From contig JACPDI010000018.1 of NCBI GenBank assembly GCA_016184105.1, positions 20,601-84,600 on the forward strand: DNA of 64,000 nucleotides. Reading direction: 5' to 3'. Source of the DNA: Acidobacteriota bacterium. Its GTDB lineage: Bacteria > Acidobacteriota > Vicinamibacteria > Vicinamibacterales > 2-12-FULL-66-21. The translations under genes were made by a program, and so were the position numbers. The notes under the pieces were generated by a model, which worked only from the letters and a program-made list of their open reading frames with translations, ran no database searches and was not told the origin of the DNA. Position 1 is the first letter of the stretch, and each line of letters opens with the position of its first letter. Of the stretch, positions 47,917 through 56,300 are shown piece after piece.

Positions 47917-48419
47917 TGGTCAGGCCGGCGCGCTCCGACGATGCCGCGGCGATCCACGCGCTGGTCGAGGCCAACCGCGAGCGCGGCCACCTGCTGCCGC
48001 GCACCATCGCCGACATCTCGTCGCGCATCGCGAGGACCGCGGCCTTCTACGTCGCGGAGCACGACGGCCGGATCGCGGGCTGCGGTGAAGTCGTGCGTCT
48101 CAGCCAGTCGGTCGCCGAGGTGCGCTCGCTCGTGGTCGACGAGCCGTGGCGCGGCCACGGGGTCGCGGGCAGGCTGGTCTCGGCGCTCCACCGGCGGGCC
48201 CGCCTCGACGGTCACGGCCGGCTCTGCGCGTTCGCCCACCATCCGGTCTTCTTCATGCGGCTGGGGTTTTCCATCGTGCCGCACGCGTGGTTGCCCGAGA
48301 AGATTTCCGCCGACTGCGCCGCCTGCCCGCTCTTCCGCAGCTGCGGGCAGTACGCGCTGATGGTCTCGCTCGCACCCGCGGCTTCTGCTTCATGGCAACG
48401 GCGATCGGACGCGGCGTAA
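47913..48419 (+). CDS. argA: N-acetylglutamate synthase, short GNAT type
   Basis: 168 aa, made of a single GNAT domain rather than the kinase-GNAT fusion of classical ArgA. Acetyl-CoA motif: VRSLVVDEPWRGHGVAGRLV. Then FFMRLGFSIVPHAWLPEKIS, a signature of the arg-cluster short synthases (ArgA-type of Gram-positives and others), and two close Cys pairs, DCAACPLF and RSCGQY. It provides the first acetyl group, while ArgJ recycles it. ATG 47913 overlaps the argD stop (ATGA); a second ATG follows directly. Its 3' end overlaps argJ by 28 bp. Confidence 0.88.
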   Translation: MMVRPARSDDAAAIHALVEANRERGHLLPRTIADISSRIARTAAFYVAEHDGRIAGCGEVVRLSQSVAEVRSLVVDEPWRGHGVAGRLVSALHRRARLDGHGRLCAFAHHPVFFMRLGFSIVPHAWLPEKISADCAACPLFRSCGQYALMVSLAPAASASWQRRSDAA

Positions 48420-49591
48420 CCGCGCCGCTCGGGTTCCTGGCCGCGGGCCTGCACTGCGGCATCAAACCTGCCAACCTGGATCTCGCGGTGGTCGCGTGCG
48501 ACCGGCCCGCAACGGCCGCCGCGCTGTTCACCACCAACCTGGTGAAGGCGGCGCCGGTCCTCGTCTCGCAGGATCACCTGCGCCGGAGCGGCGGGTTCGC
48601 GCGCGTCGTCGTGATCAACAGCGGCTGCGCCAACGCCTGCACGGGCGACGAGGGTCTCGAGGTGGCGCGGGCGACGGCGGCGCATGCCGCGCACGTGTTC
48701 AGCGCCGCGCCCGAGCAGATCCTCGTGGCGTCGACGGGCGTCATCGGCGTGGCGCTGGATGCAGGAAAAGTGAAGGCCGGTCTGTCGAACAGCGTCGCGA
48801 GGCTCAGCGTCGAGGCGCACCTCGACGCCGCGCGCGCGATCATGACGACCGATCGCGGGCCAAAGGAGGCGGCCGCCGAGGGACAGATCGGCAACCGCAC
48901 GTTCAGGGTCGGCGGCATCGCCAAGGGCGCCGGGATGATCGAGCCGAACATGGCCACCATGCTCGCGGTGCTCACGAGCGACGTCGTGATCGACGGCGCG
49001 CTGCTCGACAAGGCGCTCCGTGAGGCGTGCGCCACGACGTTCAACGCCATCACGATCGACGGCGATACGTCCACGAACGACACCGTGTTCGCGCTCGCGA
49101 GCGGTGCGAGCGGCGTCGCCATCGGCTCGGCGGAGTTGCCCGCGTTTGTCGGCGTGCTGACCTCGGTGTGCCGCGAGCTGGCGCTCGCGATCGTGCGCGG
49201 CGGGGAGGGAGTCACGCGCACCGTGTCGGTCCGCGTGACGGGTGCGCCCTCCCACGAGGAGGCGCGGAAAGTGGCGCGGACGATTGCCAACTCGCTGCTC
49301 GTGAAGACCGCGATCCACGGCGCCGATCCGAACTGGGGCCGCATTCTTGCCGCCGCGGGCCGCGCGGGAGTCCCGTTTGATCCGCGCCGGGCGACGGTCA
49401 CCATCGGCCCCGTCGTGCTGTTCTCGGACGGACGCCCGCACGATGAGCGTGCCGCCGAAGCCGCGCGGTTCCTGTCGCGCGACGACGTCTCGATTCAGGC
49501 CGGCCTGGGCGACGGCCCGGGCGAGGCGGTCGTCTACACGTGCGATTTGAGCGCCGAATACGTTCGAATCAACGGCGAATACCGGACGTAG
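48392..49591 (+). CDS. argJ: Glutamate N-acetyltransferase / ornithine acetyltransferase
   Basis: 399 aa from ATG 48392. Transfers the acetyl group of N-acetylornithine to glutamate, closing the acetyl cycle. The autocleavage site lies in KGAGMIEPNMATMLAVLTSD, between Ala and the nucleophilic Thr; INSGCANACTGDEGL near the N-terminus and HGADPNWGRI in the beta chain are family hallmarks. With argJ present, argE is not needed. Last gene of the argC operon; argF (ornithine carbamoyltransferase) is not in this window. A strong inverted repeat follows the stop. Confidence 0.95.
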   Translation: MATAIGRGVTAPLGFLAAGLHCGIKPANLDLAVVACDRPATAAALFTTNLVKAAPVLVSQDHLRRSGGFARVVVINSGCANACTGDEGLEVARATAAHAAHVFSAAPEQILVASTGVIGVALDAGKVKAGLSNSVARLSVEAHLDAARAIMTTDRGPKEAAAEGQIGNRTFRVGGIAKGAGMIEPNMATMLAVLTSDVVIDGALLDKALREACATTFNAITIDGDTSTNDTVFALASGASGVAIGSAELPAFVGVLTSVCRELALAIVRGGEGVTRTVSVRVTGAPSHEEARKVARTIANSLLVKTAIHGADPNWGRILAAAGRAGVPFDPRRATVTIGPVVLFSDGRPHDERAAEAARFLSRDDVSIQAGLGDGPGEAVVYTCDLSAEYVRINGEYRT

Positions 49592-49609
49592 GTTCGAGAC
49601 GGCAGGTTC

Positions 49610-49665
49610 TGCACGGCAGGTTCTGAATCGTGCGTCAGAACCCACCGCGCGGAACCTGCCGTGCA
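49610..49665. terminator. Bidirectional terminator-like hairpin after argJ
   Basis: TGCACGGCAGGTTC (49610-49623) is the exact reverse complement of GAACCTGCCGTGCA (49652-49665), with a 28-base loop. An extra direct copy of ACGGCAGGTTCTG starts at 49599. It lies between the convergent argJ and small secreted protein genes, so it may end both transcripts. The core matches the GCAGAACC array at 13.2 kb. Confidence 0.6.
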
Positions 49666-49669
49666 GGAT

Positions 49670-50029
49670 CTATTTCATGTCGGTCTCGATCTTCGTGGCG
49701 TTGATCGTCTTCTGCCCGTCCTGCTCGGTCACGTCGCCGGTGACCGTGACGACCTTCGCGACGTACGGCAGCAGCTTCTTGTTGTTCTCTGCCGTGTACT
49801 CGCCGGCGAGCACATACACCCCATCGCTGGTGAGCACGCCCATCTTGGCGCCGCGCTTGGCGCAGCTCAGCGCGCAGTTCTCGTGGTCGGCGCCGGTGTT
49901 CTCCGCCTTCTTGGCGTGACACTGCACGTCAACCACTTCCCCCTTGACCGTCGTCGCATCGGCCAGAAGCGGTGCCGAGGTGACTACGGCGACCGCCATC
50001 GCGCCGACCACTGCAAGAATTCTACGCAT
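49670..50029 (-). CDS. Small secreted protein with conserved Cys pair, unknown function
   Basis: 119 aa from ATG 50029, behind AGGAGGAGC. Signal peptide LAVVGAMAVAVVTSAPLLA, then a small beta domain (VKGEVVDVQCHAKKAEN, NCALSCAKRGAKMGVLTSDG, VYVLAGEYT, KVVTVTGDVTEQDG) like an OB-fold. The motif C-x-H ... C-x3-C-x3-G could bind a metal or haem-like ligand, or form a disulfide. Similar short proteins are common in Acidobacteriota envelopes. No function is known. Confidence 0.72.
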   Translation of the reverse strand: MRRILAVVGAMAVAVVTSAPLLADATTVKGEVVDVQCHAKKAENTGADHENCALSCAKRGAKMGVLTSDGVYVLAGEYTAENNKKLLPYVAKVVTVTGDVTEQDGQKTINATKIETDMK

Positions 50030-50190
50030 CGCTTTGCTCCTCCTACTGCTGCTCCGGATGTGGAACCCGAATATACTAGCGCCTCCGGCTGGACGTTGAT
50101 ACACCCCGCCCGCTCGCACGTATTCCCGATGCGCCGTTCATCCAGAAACGCGCCGCGTCGGCAGGGGCCGGATCGTCGCCGGGGGCTCCC

Positions 50191-52176
50191 ATGAAACGAA
50201 CCATCGCTCTGACATTCGTTCTGCTCTCGTCGCTGCCCTCCGCCGTCGAGTCGGCGGAGAAGATCGTGCCGTCGGTGGACCAGATGGTCGAGCTGAAGCG
50301 CGCTTCCGGCGCCGCGATCTCGCCCGACGGCCAGTGGGTGGCGTACATGGTCCGCGAGACGGACTGGGAAGAGAACGCCTTCGACACGGAGATCTGGCTG
50401 GCGGACGCCAGGACGACGACGAGCCGCCAACTGACGCGCGGGAAGAAATCGTCGACGTCGCCTGCCTGGTCGCCCGACGGCAGCCGCCTGGCGTTCGCGT
50501 CGGACCGCAGCGACAAGCGTCAGATCTATCTCATCGATCCGATGGGCGGCGAAGCCCAGGCGCTCACCTCCGCGGAAGACGGCGTGGAGGGCTTCTCGTG
50601 GTCGCCGGACGGCGCGCGCATCGCGTTCACGGCGTCCGAGCCGAAGCCGCAGTCGGCAAAGGACCGGGACAGGAGGTACGGAGAGTTCGCCATCGTGGAC
50701 GAAGATCGCCGGCAGACGCACCTGTGGGTGATCGACGTCGCGACGAAGCAATCCAGGCGGCTCACCAGCGGGCAGCTCGCGGTGGGCGGCTTCCGGTGGT
50801 CGCCCGACGGCGCAGCGATCGCGTTCGATCACCGGATCGACGAGGATCCCTCGAACAGCGGCAGCGCGGACATTTCGATCGTGGACGTCGCGAGCGCCGA
50901 GGTCCGCAGGCTCGTGACACAGGAAGGCCCCGACACGCGCCCCGAATGGTCGCCCGACGGGACGCGGATCGCGTTCGCCACGTCGATGGCGCACCCGGCC
51001 TTCTACTATACGAACGATTTGATCGCGACCATTCCCGCGAGCGGAGGCGCCATCGACGTCCTGACGCGCGGCTTCGACGAGGACGCGGCGCCGATCGCGT
51101 GGTCGCCCGACGGGATCTATTTCTCGGCCTCGGACCGCACATGGGCGCATCTCTACCGGATCGACGTTGCGGCGAAGCAGGTGACGAAGCTCCCGCACGA
51201 TCCGCAGGCCATCGCGTCCGGCTTCACCTTCTCGAAGGACTTCACGCGCACGGCATATACCGCGAGCACGGCAACTCAGTACCCGGAGATCTTCATCGCC
51301 GACCTTCCCGCGATGAACGCGAAGAAGCTCACGAGCCTGGGCGCGCAGCTCGAGGGCTGGCAGCTCGGGACGAGCGAGGTCGTCACGTGGGCGAGCAAGG
51401 ACGGCGCGAAGATCGAAGGGGTGCTGCACAGGCCCGCGGACTTCAAGGCCGGCCGGCGGTATCCGCTGCTGGTCGTGATCCATGGCGGACCCACGGGCGT
51501 GTCGCGCCCTGCGCCGTTCCGTTCGACCTACGTCTATCCGATCGACATGTGGCTCGCGCGCGGGGCTCTCGTGCTCGAGCCGAACTACCGCGGGAGCGCG
51601 GGGTACGGCGAGAAGTTCCGGTCCCTCAACGTCCGCAACCTGGGCGTCGGCGACGCGTGGGACGTCGTGAGCGGCATCGACTTCCTGATCGCGCAGGGGA
51701 TGGTGGACGGCGCGCGAGTGGGTGCGATGGGCTGGAGCCAGGGAGGTTACATCTCGGCGTTCCTCGCCACGCACGACAGCGCGCGCTTCAAGGCGATCTC
51801 GGTTGGAGCCGGCATCTCCGACTGGATGACGTATTACGTGAACACCGACATCCACCCGTTCACGCGCATGTACCTCAAGTCCACGCCGTGGGACGATCCC
51901 GACATCTACCGCACGACGTCGCCCATCACCTACATCAAGCAGGCGCGCACGCCGACGCTCATCCAACACGGCGAGAACGATGCGCGGGTGCCAATTCCCA
52001 ACGCGTACGAGCTCTATCAGGGGCTCAGCGACCGAAACGTACCGACCCGGCTCGTCGTATACAAGGGGTTCGGCCACGGGCTGACGAAGCCCAAAGCGGT
52101 GCGCGCGGCAATGGAACACAACCTTGAGTGGTTCGACACGCATTTCTGGGGACGGGCAAGCCGCGGGACGCGCTGA
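50191..52176 (+). CDS. Secreted S9-family serine peptidase (prolyl oligopeptidase/acyl-peptidase type)
   Basis: 661 aa. Signal peptide ALTFVLLSSLPSAVESA. Seven-bladed PD40/WD40-like propeller over about residues 30-400 (repeats of the form WSPDGxxIAF). The alpha/beta-hydrolase domain (about 410-660) carries the catalytic triad: Ser in GWSQGGY, Asp in HGENDARVP, His in GFGHGL. The oxyanion segment is HGGPTG. Removes dipeptides or acylated residues from oligopeptides in the periplasm. It heads a co-directional group with two amidohydrolase genes, which could act on the released dipeptides. Confidence 0.93.
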   Translation: MKRTIALTFVLLSSLPSAVESAEKIVPSVDQMVELKRASGAAISPDGQWVAYMVRETDWEENAFDTEIWLADARTTTSRQLTRGKKSSTSPAWSPDGSRLAFASDRSDKRQIYLIDPMGGEAQALTSAEDGVEGFSWSPDGARIAFTASEPKPQSAKDRDRRYGEFAIVDEDRRQTHLWVIDVATKQSRRLTSGQLAVGGFRWSPDGAAIAFDHRIDEDPSNSGSADISIVDVASAEVRRLVTQEGPDTRPEWSPDGTRIAFATSMAHPAFYYTNDLIATIPASGGAIDVLTRGFDEDAAPIAWSPDGIYFSASDRTWAHLYRIDVAAKQVTKLPHDPQAIASGFTFSKDFTRTAYTASTATQYPEIFIADLPAMNAKKLTSLGAQLEGWQLGTSEVVTWASKDGAKIEGVLHRPADFKAGRRYPLLVVIHGGPTGVSRPAPFRSTYVYPIDMWLARGALVLEPNYRGSAGYGEKFRSLNVRNLGVGDAWDVVSGIDFLIAQGMVDGARVGAMGWSQGGYISAFLATHDSARFKAISVGAGISDWMTYYVNTDIHPFTRMYLKSTPWDDPDIYRTTSPITYIKQARTPTLIQHGENDARVPIPNAYELYQGLSDRNVPTRLVVYKGFGHGLTKPKAVRAAMEHNLEWFDTHFWGRASRGTR

Positions 52177-52244
52177 AGATTTCTGACAGGCCTGAGGCCG
52201 CGTCTTCTGCGGTTTCCGCGGTGATTGTGCCGGGGGAGGAATTC

Positions 52245-54926
52245 GTGGGGTGGTCCAACGCGAAACGTCCGGGTCTCGCGATAGCCGTCGTCGCCGTGCT
52301 GGTGTCGACCGCGGGCTGGCGGAGTCTCTACGCGCAACCCGCGCGCGGTGGCACAACGGTCGCCGTCAGGGGCGCGACGATCCTGACGGTCACGAAAGGC
52401 ACGATCCAGAACGGCACGCTCGTGGTCCGGGACGGGAAGATCGCCGCTGTCGGCGCGAACGTCCCGATCCCGCCCGGCGCGGAGGTAATCGACGGCACCG
52501 GCACGTTCGTGACGCCCGGCATCATCGACGCCCACTCCCACATCGCCGCTGATTCGATCAACGAAGGGGGGACGACCGTCAGCTCGATGACCGGCATGGA
52601 AGATGTCATCGATCCCACCGATGTGAACATCTACCGCGATCTCGCCGGCGGCACGACGACCGTCAACGTCCTGCACGGGTCTGCGAACCCGATTGGCGGC
52701 AAGAACGCGGTGCTCAAGCTGCGATGGGGCAAGACGCGCCCCGAGGAACTGCTGCTCGAGGGCGCCATGCCGGGCATCAAGTTCGCGCTCGGCGAAAACC
52801 CGAAGGACATGCGCCAGTTCGGGCAGACCGGCCCCCGCCGCTATCCCATCACGCGGATGGGCGTCGAGTACGTCATCCGCGACGCGTTCACGCGCGCGAA
52901 AGCCTACCAGGCGGCGTGGAAGGAGTACGAGAAGAAGAAGACCTCGACGCCCGACGCCGTGCCGCCGGCGCACGACCTGCAGCTCGAGCCCCTCGTCGAG
53001 ATCCTCGAGGGCAGGCGCCTCGTTCACGCGCACTGCTACCGCGCCGACGAGATCCTGATGCTGATCAGGCTCGCCGACGAGATGGGCTTCACGATCGCGA
53101 CGTTCCAGCACGTGCTCGAGGGCTACAAGGTCGCGAAGGAGATCGCGGCGCACGGCGCAGGCGCGTCCACGTTCTCCGACTGGTGGGGTTACAAGATCGA
53201 GGCGGAAGACGCGATCCCGCATAACGCCGCGCTGATGGTGCGAAAAGGCGTGCTCGTCTCCATCAACTCCGACAGCGCCGAGCACTCGCGGCGCCTCAAC
53301 ACCGAGGCCGCCAAATCAATGCACTGGGGCGGCCTGACCGAAGACGAGGCGCTCGCGCTCGTCACCATCAATCCCGCGAAGCAGCTGCGGCTCGCGCACC
53401 GGATCGGATCGCTCGAGGCGGGCAAGGACGGCGACTTCGTCATCTGGAATCGCCACCCACTCAGCTCCTACGCCATCGTCGAGCGCGCGTACATCGACGG
53501 CATTGCGTACTACGACCGCCACGTCGAAGAACGCAAGCTGACCGAGTTGCAGAAGGAGAAGACGACGCTCGTCGCGGCGGAAAAGGATATGGGCGGAGCG
53601 AGCCCTGGCGCCGGCGGGGCGGGCCCTTCGGGCTCGCCGGGCGGACCCGAAGGGTCCGCGTCGCAACAGTCCGATGGGTCCACCCCACAGCAGCCCCCAC
53701 AGCGGCCCGAAGTGCCGGCTTCACGGATCTGGGCGATCACCAACGCCCGCATTCATCCGGTCACCGGCGCCACGATCGAGCGTGGCACGATCCTGATCCG
53801 CGGCTCGAAGATCGAGGCGGTCGGGACGAACGTGACCGTCCCGGCCGGCGCGAAGACGATGGACGCGGCGGGCGCTGATGTGTATCCCGGCTGGATCAAC
53901 GCACGCACGACGCTCGGGCTCGCCGAGCCCGGCCCCCGCGGCTTCGACGACGTGAACGAAATGCTCGAGTTCAACCCGCACATGCGCGCCATCGTCGCGT
54001 ACCAGTCGGATAGCGACGCCATCCCCGTCGCGCGCGCAAATGGCGTGACCTCTGTTGCAGTCGTACCGTCAGGCGGCATCCTCGGCGGCCAGGTTGCGGT
54101 CGTGAATCTCGAGGGTTGGACGTGGGAGGAGAACGCGGTGAAGCCGGTCGCCGGAGTCAGCTTCCAGTTTCCCACGATCGGCCGGACCGGCGGGTTCGGC
54201 GGTTTTGGCGCGCCGCCGGACGATCGTGGCTACGACGAGCTGAAGAAAGAGCGCGACGAAAAGCTCGACCGCCTCGCCAGGCTGCTGGACGACGCCCGCG
54301 CGTACGCGAATGTGCCGAAGGAGCAGCGGCGGCTCGATTGGGCGCTCGAGGCGCTGGTGCCGATCGTGGAGCGGCGCCTGCCGCTCTTCACCGCGGCGAA
54401 CCGGGAGCAGGACATCCGCGATGCCGTCGCGTTTGCCGATCGCGCGCGGGTGAGGATCGTGATCACCGGTGGCCTGGAGGCGCCGCTCGTCTCGTCGCTG
54501 CTGAAAGACAAGAACATCCCGGTCATCCTCGGCCCGGTGCTGACGCTGCCGACCCGCGAGGACATGTTCCACGCGTCCACCTACCAGGCGGCGGGCGAGC
54601 TCGTGCGCGCGGGCGTGAAGATCGCGTTCGCCACCGGTGACAACTCCAACGTGCGGCAGGTCCCGTACCACGCCGCGCAGTCCGTTGCGTGGGGGCTCTC
54701 GCGCGAGGACGCGATCAGGGCGCTGACGATCGCCGCCGCCGAGATCCTGGGCGTCGCCGATCGGCTCGGCAGCATCGAGCCAGGCAAGGACGCGAACCTG
54801 CTCGTCGCGAAGGGAGACCCGCTCGAGGTCCGCACGCCGGTCTCCGCGGTGGTGATCGCCGGGCGGAACGTCGATCTCGGAAACAAGCACGAGGCGCTGT
54901 ACGAGCGCTACACGGCGAGGCCGTAG
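52245..54926 (+). CDS. Tandem amidohydrolase protein: one intact and one metal-ligand-less domain
   Basis: 893 aa from GTG 52245, behind GGGGGAGGA. Signal peptide AIAVVAVLVSTAGWRSLYAQ. The first amidohydrolase domain (about residues 35-440) keeps the metal ligands: GIIDAHSHIAAD (His-x-His), VHAHC, FQHVLEG, and catalytic Asp in SINSDS. A low-complexity Gly/Pro/Gln linker (about 448-490) follows. The second domain (about 492-893) has the same outline (TNARIHPVTGATIERGTILI, LGSIEPGKDANLLVAKGDPL), but where His-x-His is expected it reads YPGWINARTTLG. Imidazolonepropionase/prolidase-like enzymes are the nearest active family. The dead half may be structural. A palindromic repeat lies in the linker codons. 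Confidence 0.85.
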   Translation: MGWSNAKRPGLAIAVVAVLVSTAGWRSLYAQPARGGTTVAVRGATILTVTKGTIQNGTLVVRDGKIAAVGANVPIPPGAEVIDGTGTFVTPGIIDAHSHIAADSINEGGTTVSSMTGMEDVIDPTDVNIYRDLAGGTTTVNVLHGSANPIGGKNAVLKLRWGKTRPEELLLEGAMPGIKFALGENPKDMRQFGQTGPRRYPITRMGVEYVIRDAFTRAKAYQAAWKEYEKKKTSTPDAVPPAHDLQLEPLVEILEGRRLVHAHCYRADEILMLIRLADEMGFTIATFQHVLEGYKVAKEIAAHGAGASTFSDWWGYKIEAEDAIPHNAALMVRKGVLVSINSDSAEHSRRLNTEAAKSMHWGGLTEDEALALVTINPAKQLRLAHRIGSLEAGKDGDFVIWNRHPLSSYAIVERAYIDGIAYYDRHVEERKLTELQKEKTTLVAAEKDMGGASPGAGGAGPSGSPGGPEGSASQQSDGSTPQQPPQRPEVPASRIWAITNARIHPVTGATIERGTILIRGSKIEAVGTNVTVPAGAKTMDAAGADVYPGWINARTTLGLAEPGPRGFDDVNEMLEFNPHMRAIVAYQSDSDAIPVARANGVTSVAVVPSGGILGGQVAVVNLEGWTWEENAVKPVAGVSFQFPTIGRTGGFGGFGAPPDDRGYDELKKERDEKLDRLARLLDDARAYANVPKEQRRLDWALEALVPIVERRLPLFTAANREQDIRDAVAFADRARVRIVITGGLEAPLVSSLLKDKNIPVILGPVLTLPTREDMFHASTYQAAGELVRAGVKIAFATGDNSNVRQVPYHAAQSVAWGLSREDAIRALTIAAAEILGVADRLGSIEPGKDANLLVAKGDPLEVRTPVSAVVIAGRNVDLGNKHEALYERYTARP
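53618..53659. repeat. Two adjacent palindromes in the amidohydrolase linker codons
   Basis: 53618-53638 pairs GGCGGGCCC with GGGCTCGCC around TTC (one mismatch). 53641-53659 is GCGGACCCGAAGGGTCCGC, a perfect 8-bp inverted repeat around GAA. The second is closely related to the element at 38469-38489. They encode the Gly/Pro/Ser part of the interdomain linker, in frame. Confidence 0.75.
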
Positions 54927-54928
54927 CA

Positions 54929-56293
54929 ATGGCCAACACGATGCCCCGGAGCATTCTCACCGCTGCGCTGCTCGCTACGGCGTGCGCCGTTGCGGCGCGT
55001 GCCGACGCGCCGGGCGTGTACGCCATCAAGGGCGCCCGCATCGTCACCGCGGCCGGAGCACCGCTCGCGACGGGTACGGTAGTCATCCGCGACGGCTTCA
55101 TCGAGGCGGTGGGCGGCGACGTGCAGCCTCCCGCCGGCGCGCGCGTGATCGACGGCGCCGGCCTGACCGTGTATCCCGGGCTCATCGACATGGCGAACAC
55201 CGCGGCCGCCGAGATCCCGCGTCAGGAGCAGCCGCGCGACCTGAAGACGACGGAGGAAGTCGAGCGATGGAAGCGCGGCACGATTCTTCGGCCGCAGCTC
55301 GAGGCCGCCGAGTACGTGAAGGTCGATGCGCCTGACCTGCGAAAGCTGGCGTCAGCCGGCATTACTACCGTGCTCGCGACGCCGTCCGGGCAGGTCGTGA
55401 AGGGGCGCAGCGCGCTCGTGAACGTCATGGCACCGCCCGAAGAGGCCCAGATCGGCGCCGTGGCCGATCCAAGACGCGGGCTCGTCATCCTCAAGTCGCC
55501 CGTGGCACTGCACGTCGAGTTCACGCCGAACCCGCGTCCGGGAGACGCATACCCGGCGTCGCTGATGGGGGTGATTGCGTTCGTCCGCCAGGCATTTCTC
55601 GATGGGCAGCACCACCGCGCGGCCGTGGAGCACTACACGAGGGTGAAGGGCGTGGGCGTGCCGAGACCTGTCCACGAGCCGGCGCTCGACGCGCTGCAGC
55701 CGGCGCTCAACCGAAGCTTGCCGGTGGCGTTCGACGCCGACGAGGGGCGCGAGGTGCTGCGCGCGTTGAGCATGGCGCAGCAGTTCAACCTCGACCCGAT
55801 CATCGTGGGCGGTCTCGAGGCAGACACGGTGCCCGCCGATCTGAAAGCGCGGAGCGCCCGCGTGATCTACAGCCTGAACTACCCGTCGCGCCCCAAGGCG
55901 CTGGCTCCCGGGGCCGATGAGCCCCTGCGAGCCCTGCGCGCGCGGGCCGGCGCGGCGCGGACGCCGGCGGCGCTCGAAAAGGCCGGCGTGCTCTTCGCAT
56001 TCGGATCCGACGGTCTCAAGGAGCCGAAGGACTTCGTGAAGAACGCGTCGAAAACGGTCAGGGAAGGGCTGGCCGCCGAGGCTGCGATCCGCGCCCTCAC
56101 GATCAACGCGGCACGGATCGCCGGCGTCTCCGATCGGCTCGGCTCGATCGAGAAGGGCAAGATTGCCAACCTCGTGGTTACCCAGGGGGACATCTTCGAC
56201 GAGCAAGCGAAGGTGAAGCACGTGTTCGTCGACGGGCGGCCGGTTGCGATCGACGAAGCGCCCGCGGCGCCGGCGCGGCGCGGTGCACGGTAG
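54929..56293 (+). CDS. Amidohydrolase-like protein lacking metal ligands
   Basis: 454 aa, starting 2 bp after the preceding stop. Signal peptide SILTAALLATACAVAARA. Overall amidohydrolase outline (IKGARIVTAAGAPLATGTVV, YPGLIDMANTAA, RLGSIEKGKIANLVVTQGDI), yet the His-x-His motif after GLID is replaced by Met-Ala-Asn-Thr, and the usual downstream His ligands are not evident; only FAFGSDG keeps the Asp. It is thus likely non-catalytic, or uses another mechanism. It is homologous to the second half of the preceding protein and probably forms a complex with it. No ribosome site; translation is probably coupled. Confidence 0.8.
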   Translation: MANTMPRSILTAALLATACAVAARADAPGVYAIKGARIVTAAGAPLATGTVVIRDGFIEAVGGDVQPPAGARVIDGAGLTVYPGLIDMANTAAAEIPRQEQPRDLKTTEEVERWKRGTILRPQLEAAEYVKVDAPDLRKLASAGITTVLATPSGQVVKGRSALVNVMAPPEEAQIGAVADPRRGLVILKSPVALHVEFTPNPRPGDAYPASLMGVIAFVRQAFLDGQHHRAAVEHYTRVKGVGVPRPVHEPALDALQPALNRSLPVAFDADEGREVLRALSMAQQFNLDPIIVGGLEADTVPADLKARSARVIYSLNYPSRPKALAPGADEPLRALRARAGAARTPAALEKAGVLFAFGSDGLKEPKDFVKNASKTVREGLAAEAAIRALTINAARIAGVSDRLGSIEKGKIANLVVTQGDIFDEQAKVKHVFVDGRPVAIDEAPAAPARRGAR

Positions 56294-56300
56294 CCTTCCG

